Of a stretch of DNA of 15,303 nucleotides, positions 12,535-15,303 are shown piece after piece. The stretch spans positions 1 through 15,303 of the forward strand of contig DITW01000096.1 of the NCBI GenBank assembly GCA_002422945.1, written 5' to 3'. Positions within the stretch are counted from its first letter, which is position 1. Every line of letters begins with the position of its first letter. A program made the translations under genes and the position numbers. The stretch is from Sphingomonadales bacterium UBA6174 (lineage in GTDB: Bacteria > Pseudomonadota > Alphaproteobacteria > Sphingomonadales > Sphingomonadaceae). The notes beneath the pieces were generated by a model. The model worked only from the letters and a program-made list of their open reading frames with translations, searched no databases and was not told the origin of the DNA.

Positions 12535-13527
12535 TCAATTCATTGCCTGAGGTGATCCACCATCCCTGCTCGTCTTCCAAAGCGAATAGAGCACGCCCGC
12601 CGCTATTAGACCGACGGTGATGCCGAGGCTGGCAAGAGGCGGGAACTTCGCCCCACCCAGCACAAAATCGGCTATCAGAATCTTCGCACCGATGAATACC
12701 AGCACTGCAGCCAGCGCGTATTTTAAATAATGGAAACGGTGCACCATCGCCGCCAGTGCAAAATACAGCGCGCGCAGGCCCAAGATCGCCATAATGTTCG
12801 AAGTATAGACGATGAAGGTATCGGTGGTGATCGCAAAGATCGCTGGCACCGAATCCACCGCAAATACGATATCGGCCAAATTGATTACTACCAGTGCCAG
12901 AAACAGCGGGGTTGTCGCCGTCACGAGCTTGCCTGTCTTCTCATGCGCCACTTTGACGAAAAAGTGCTGCCCATGATGCTCCTTGGTGACACGCATATGG
13001 GTGGAAATCCACCGCACTGCAGGGTTATTACCAATATCCGGGGCATGATCGGCAGCCCAGAACATCTTGACGCCCGTGGCAATCAGGAAGGCTGCGAAGA
13101 TATAGAGCACCCAATAGGCCTCGTTCACCAGCGCCGCGCCACCCGCGATCATCAAGCCACGCAGCACAATCACCGCGACAATGCCCCACAGCAACGCACG
13201 ATACTGATAGCGCGCGGGTACGGCAAAGAAGGTGAAGATCATCGATATGACGAAGACATTGTCAATCGACAGCGCCTTTTCGATGAAGAAGCCCGTGTAA
13301 TACTGCATCCCGGCCTCGCCACCCTTGGCCATCCAGACCCAGACGCCAAAGGCCAGCGCGATAGAAATGTAAAAGGCCGAAAGCTTCAGCGATTCTGCGA
13401 CACCCATTTCCTTGTCCTCCTTGTGGAGGACGCCAAGATCAAAGGCGGTGAGCAGCAGGACGATGCCCGCGAAGGCCAGCCAGAACCAAGCTGGTGTACC
13501 CAGCCAGTCGGCGAAAAGGAATTCCAT
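12535..13527 (-). CDS. TerC/Alx-family integral membrane protein
   Basis: A 330-residue protein with about nine membrane helices. TerC/Alx proteins are linked to manganese export and metallation of exported enzymes, and to tellurite resistance when within ter operons; no other ter genes are here, so an Alx-like ion-handling role is likelier. Seen: AFDLGVLHKEDKEM after helix 1, FFIEKALSIDNVFVISMIF and NLADIVFAVDSVPAIFAIT (the two acidic membrane motifs of the family), and SNIMAILGLRALYFAL. A His-rich cytosolic or periplasmic loop (TKEHHGQHFFVKVAHEK) separates the halves. ATG 13527 is chosen over GTG 13542 because GGGAAGA (plus-strand 13534-13540) precedes it by 6 bases. I looked for a yybP-ykoY manganese riboswitch upstream and found none. 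A DUF465 gene lies 87 bases upstream on the same strand. Confidence 0.93.
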   Translation of the reverse strand: MEFLFADWLGTPAWFWLAFAGIVLLLTAFDLGVLHKEDKEMGVAESLKLSAFYISIALAFGVWVWMAKGGEAGMQYYTGFFIEKALSIDNVFVISMIFTFFAVPARYQYRALLWGIVAVIVLRGLMIAGGAALVNEAYWVLYIFAAFLIATGVKMFWAADHAPDIGNNPAVRWISTHMRVTKEHHGQHFFVKVAHEKTGKLVTATTPLFLALVVINLADIVFAVDSVPAIFAITTDTFIVYTSNIMAILGLRALYFALAAMVHRFHYLKYALAAVLVFIGAKILIADFVLGGAKFPPLASLGITVGLIAAGVLYSLWKTSRDGGSPQAMN

Positions 13528-13614
13528 GAGACATCTTCCCACAAAGGGAGCCGACGCGTTAAATCCGTCCCGCGCCAGCCCGAGTTAAGGGTTCCGGAAG
13601 TTCAGTATTCAGAA

Positions 13615-13794
13615 TCAGGAATATGCCGCAGACCGCCTGTGGGCCAGACGAGAAAGCCGATCCTTGATCGACAGCTTCAGCTTCTTGAGCCGTGCGATCT
13701 CCAGAGGATCGGCAAGTCGGTGAGTCTGCGCACGGCGCAAGAGCTCGTCCAGTTTCTGGTGACGTTCAAGCAGGCGATAGATACTTTCAGACAT
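13615..13794 (-). CDS. YdcH-like DUF465 small protein
   Basis: A 59-residue, highly charged helical-hairpin protein of the YdcH/DUF465 family: ESIYRLLERHQKLDELLRR, then DPLEIARLKKLKLSIKDRL. The family is widespread in Proteobacteria and its function is not established. The ATG at 13794 is preceded by AGGGAG (plus-strand 13801-13806) with 6 bases between; the open frame continues further upstream, but without family similarity. It reads in the same direction as the TerC-family gene 87 bases downstream, so co-transcription is possible. Confidence 0.9.
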   Translation of the reverse strand: MSESIYRLLERHQKLDELLRRAQTHRLADPLEIARLKKLKLSIKDRLSRLAHRRSAAYS

Positions 13795-14008
13795 AATGCA
13801 CTCCCTATCGAAACGGTTGAAACGCTCGATCGGATGTGCCGACGCCAAGTCCGGTTGGGGAACGAGGGGGGTATAAAACCCGGACCCAAGGCATCGGCAA
13901 CATCCGATGCGGTCCGACATCACGAGACACATTGCCTAATAAGGTCAATGCGCCACGCCAGAGGGGCCCGTCCCGCGAAAATATTTTTAAGATAGAATCA
14001 CTCTGATT

Positions 14009-14044
14009 TCAAGCCCCCTTCTGCACAATGGTTGTGCGGCTTGA
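14009..14044. terminator. Bulged hairpin downstream of the dehalogenase gene
   Basis: TCAAGCC (14009-14015) pairs with GGCTTGA (14038-14044), and GCACAA (14023-14028) pairs with TTGTGC (14032-14037) around a TGG loop. Seven bases (14016-14022) bulge on one side only. On the - strand it lies about 150 bases beyond the dehalogenase stop, with no clean T-run, so a terminator role is only possible; a site recognised as a cruciform by a mobile-element enzyme is another option. Confidence 0.35.
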
Positions 14045-14117
14045 GGGGACTCCATCTTTTATATTTATTAACAGATTCTTAGCCTGAAATAAGCACACGC
14101 CATGACCAAGCCCTCAT

Positions 14118-14172
14118 GGGTCAATTCTCAATGGAAATTTATACCCCCCCGGGTCACTTCTCATTGGAAATC
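14118..14172. repeat. Duplicated 22-bp motif, possible insertion-sequence end remnant
   Basis: GGGTCAATTCTCAATGGAAA (from 14118) and GGGTCACTTCTCATTGGAAA (from 14151) are direct repeats 33 bases apart with two differences in 20. Repeated transposase-binding motifs of this style occur at the ends of IS21-family elements, and the wording of this motif is what I would expect there. No transposase gene is in the window, so it would be a leftover end. The family call is inference. Confidence 0.45.
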
Positions 14173-14195
14173 AACAGGACGCACCATTTATAGTT

Positions 14196-15089
14196 TTAGC
14201 GCTGGACGATCTGCTGACTTAAAAATGCAGACAATAGCTCGCTCGTTTCAGTAGGGAGTTGATCCACGAAAAAATGGCCGCCAGGCAAGGCCCATGCCAC
14301 CAGATGCTCGCAACGCTGCCGCCACGTTGCCGGTATGTCAAAAAGACGCGCCAGTAGCCCCTTCGAGCCGTATAGCACCAGTGTCGGGCAATGCGCTTTC
14401 TGCGCAATCGAAGTGACGTCCAGCGGCCAGTCCACATTTCGCGCCGCCCGATAATCCGCGCATGACGCATAGATCATATCGGGATCACGCCAAGCCACGC
14501 GATAGGCATTAAGCATCTGTTGGTCGAACGTCTCGATAGAGGAAGCCCCCCAGCCCACAAGACAGGTTTCAAAGAAACCATCGGGATCCACGCCAATGAT
14601 ATTTTCGGGGAGCGGTGCTGGCTGCGAAAGAAATGGCCAGTGCCAATAGGCATGGGCAATGTCACTGTTCATGCGTTCGAACATGACATCGGTAGGCACG
14701 ATGTCGAGCAGTGACAATGAGGTCACCGCCGCAGGATGGTCGAGCGCCATACGGTATGCGGTGCGCGCGCCCCGATCATGCCCTACAAGATGGAAGCTTT
14801 CAAACCCCAGTCCTTGCATCAACTGCAATTGATCTTTGGCCATGCTGCGAAAAGAATAGGTTGATTGGTCGACAGCGCATCGCGGCTTCGAAGAGGCCCC
14901 ATAGCCACGCAAATCTGCGCAAACAACCGTGAAAGACTTCGCCAGTACCGGGGCAACCCTTGCCCACATTTCCTTGGTTTGGGGGTAGCCGTGGAGCATC
15001 AATACAGGCGGGCCATCGCCGCCTTTCACATAGACGATATCCACGCCTTCATCGCTCACAAATCTGCCGTGTTCAAATCCCTCAAACAT
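14196..15089 (-). CDS. Alpha/beta hydrolase, fluoroacetate/haloacetate dehalogenase-like
   Basis: A 297-residue soluble alpha/beta hydrolase. The pattern matches fluoroacetate dehalogenase closely: LHGYPQTKEMW (residues 32-42), DLRGYGASSKP (59-69), the nucleophile motif GHDRGAR with D105 followed by R106 and R109 (carboxylate-binding arginines), the acid D129 in LLDIVPT, H149-W150 in YWHWPF and Y212 in DYRAA (the halide pocket residues of the family), and the catalytic base H272 in GGHFF. Spacing from nucleophile to acid equals the Rhodopseudomonas enzyme as I remember it. The enzyme would release halide from haloacetates giving glycolate; epoxide hydrolases are the near relatives to exclude. 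The start is ATG 15089, preceded by a weak GGGACA. The frame is open upstream to the window edge but without family similarity. No dehalogenase transporter is adjacent. Confidence 0.85.
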   Translation of the reverse strand: MFEGFEHGRFVSDEGVDIVYVKGGDGPPVLMLHGYPQTKEMWARVAPVLAKSFTVVCADLRGYGASSKPRCAVDQSTYSFRSMAKDQLQLMQGLGFESFHLVGHDRGARTAYRMALDHPAAVTSLSLLDIVPTDVMFERMNSDIAHAYWHWPFLSQPAPLPENIIGVDPDGFFETCLVGWGASSIETFDQQMLNAYRVAWRDPDMIYASCADYRAARNVDWPLDVTSIAQKAHCPTLVLYGSKGLLARLFDIPATWRQRCEHLVAWALPGGHFFVDQLPTETSELLSAFLSQQIVQR

Positions 15090-15100
15090 GCTGTCCCGTC

Positions 15101-15119
15101 CGGAATTATATGTGTTCCG
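15101..15119. promoter_or_regulatory. Palindrome overlapping a -10-like box of the dehalogenase gene
   Basis: CGGAA (15101-15105) and TTCCG (15115-15119) form an inverted repeat with 9 bases between. On the - strand, TATAAT (plus-strand 15105-15110) falls inside it, 15 bases before the dehalogenase ATG. A regulator bound here would cover the promoter. I see no good -35, and the site is short, so this is tentative. Confidence 0.3.
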
Positions 15120-15303
15120 TGATCCATCTGGTTGTTTGTGCAACTTTACCGATCTGACTGTTGAATAGCAACTTAAACGGGGCGCCCGAAGACACCCCAT
15201 CTTAGAAAATAGAGTTGGCCTCGCAAATTCGGACAGCGGCTCAAGTGGATTTTCTGCCTGCAAGCTGCGCGTTAGGATGTAAGCGTGGTCCAGCGACCGC
15301 AGT

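Larger units (their letters stand above)
13795..14195. other. Non-coding gap with a bulged hairpin and a duplicated motif
   Basis: No gene is evident. The part nearest 13795 must hold the promoter of the DUF465 gene, though I cannot point to clear boxes. Towards the dehalogenase end lie the hairpin at 14009-14044 and the motif duplication at 14118-14172; the stretch around 14050-14095 is AT-rich. Confidence 0.5.

Noticed and set aside
13528..13614. yybP-ykoY manganese riboswitch ahead of the TerC-family gene
   Set aside because: No matching conserved core, and the 87-base gap is short for that element with its expression platform.
12730..13995. Long open frame (421 codons) on the + strand
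   Set aside because: It lies opposite the TerC-family and DUF465 genes, which have clear family motifs and ribosome binding sites; the + strand product is rich in His, Arg and Gln without recognisable domains.
14089..14095. Lone ATAAGCA near the dehalogenase gene
   Set aside because: Lacks the inverted partner and third site found in both clusters of the cytochrome region.
15090..15303. Frame continuing upstream of the dehalogenase to the window edge
   Set aside because: No similarity to a dehalogenase N-terminus and ATG 15089 fits the family length; it could be the tail of another gene, but nothing supports that. A -10-like box also falls within it.

Overview
The window looks like the chromosome of a Sphingomonadales alphaproteobacterium (Sphingopyxis, Novosphingobium or a relative). 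I base this on the protein families, the gene order rib-his-nusB, the short-form HisG, the DUF1134/EipA and YdcH/DUF465 proteins, and two intergenic palindrome families of a type I associate with sphingomonads. No species can be named from the sequence alone.

Left part (1-5573, + strand): a compact housekeeping cluster. It holds the end of riboflavin synthase (ribE), a 3,4-dihydroxy-2-butanone-4-phosphate synthase (ribB) with an extra N-terminal helix-turn-helix and a degenerate GTP cyclohydrolase II-like C-terminus, lumazine synthase (ribH), hisG, hisD, nusB and a glutathione S-transferase. From hisG to the GST, neighbouring genes overlap by 4 to 17 bases and are probably co-translated. The 272-base gap before ribB has a palindrome-pair repeat and three copies of an AATGTGAY octamer, and no FMN riboswitch that I can see.

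Middle (5574-9968): a convergent gap with a second palindrome pair, then eipA (DUF1134) on the - strand. Next comes an envelope-directed set on the + strand: a cytochrome b561-like protein with an acidic, His-containing insert; a two-TM membrane-anchored LuxR-type regulator overlapping it by ATGA; a secreted protein of nine 11-residue Ala/Glu/His repeats; and an outer-membrane beta-barrel protein ending at a clear intrinsic terminator. A 62-bp direct repeat with ATAAGCA half-sites lies upstream of the cytochrome gene, and again after the regulator gene, ahead of the repeat-protein gene. This block is the best candidate for an undescribed system: a membrane regulator controlling its cytochrome partner and a secreted His/acid-rich helix. 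That link is inference.

Right part (9969-15303): a gene-poor stretch around a tRNA-Ser(GCU), followed by iterated short sequences that resemble integrase arm sites but with no integrase. Then come a small membrane protein and a convergent YdjM-like metal-dependent hydrolase overlapping it by 54 bases. A TerC/Alx-family membrane protein, a YdcH-like DUF465 protein and a fluoroacetate/haloacetate dehalogenase-like alpha/beta hydrolase follow, all on the - strand. A duplicated 21-22 bp motif just downstream of the dehalogenase gene may be the remnant end of an insertion sequence.
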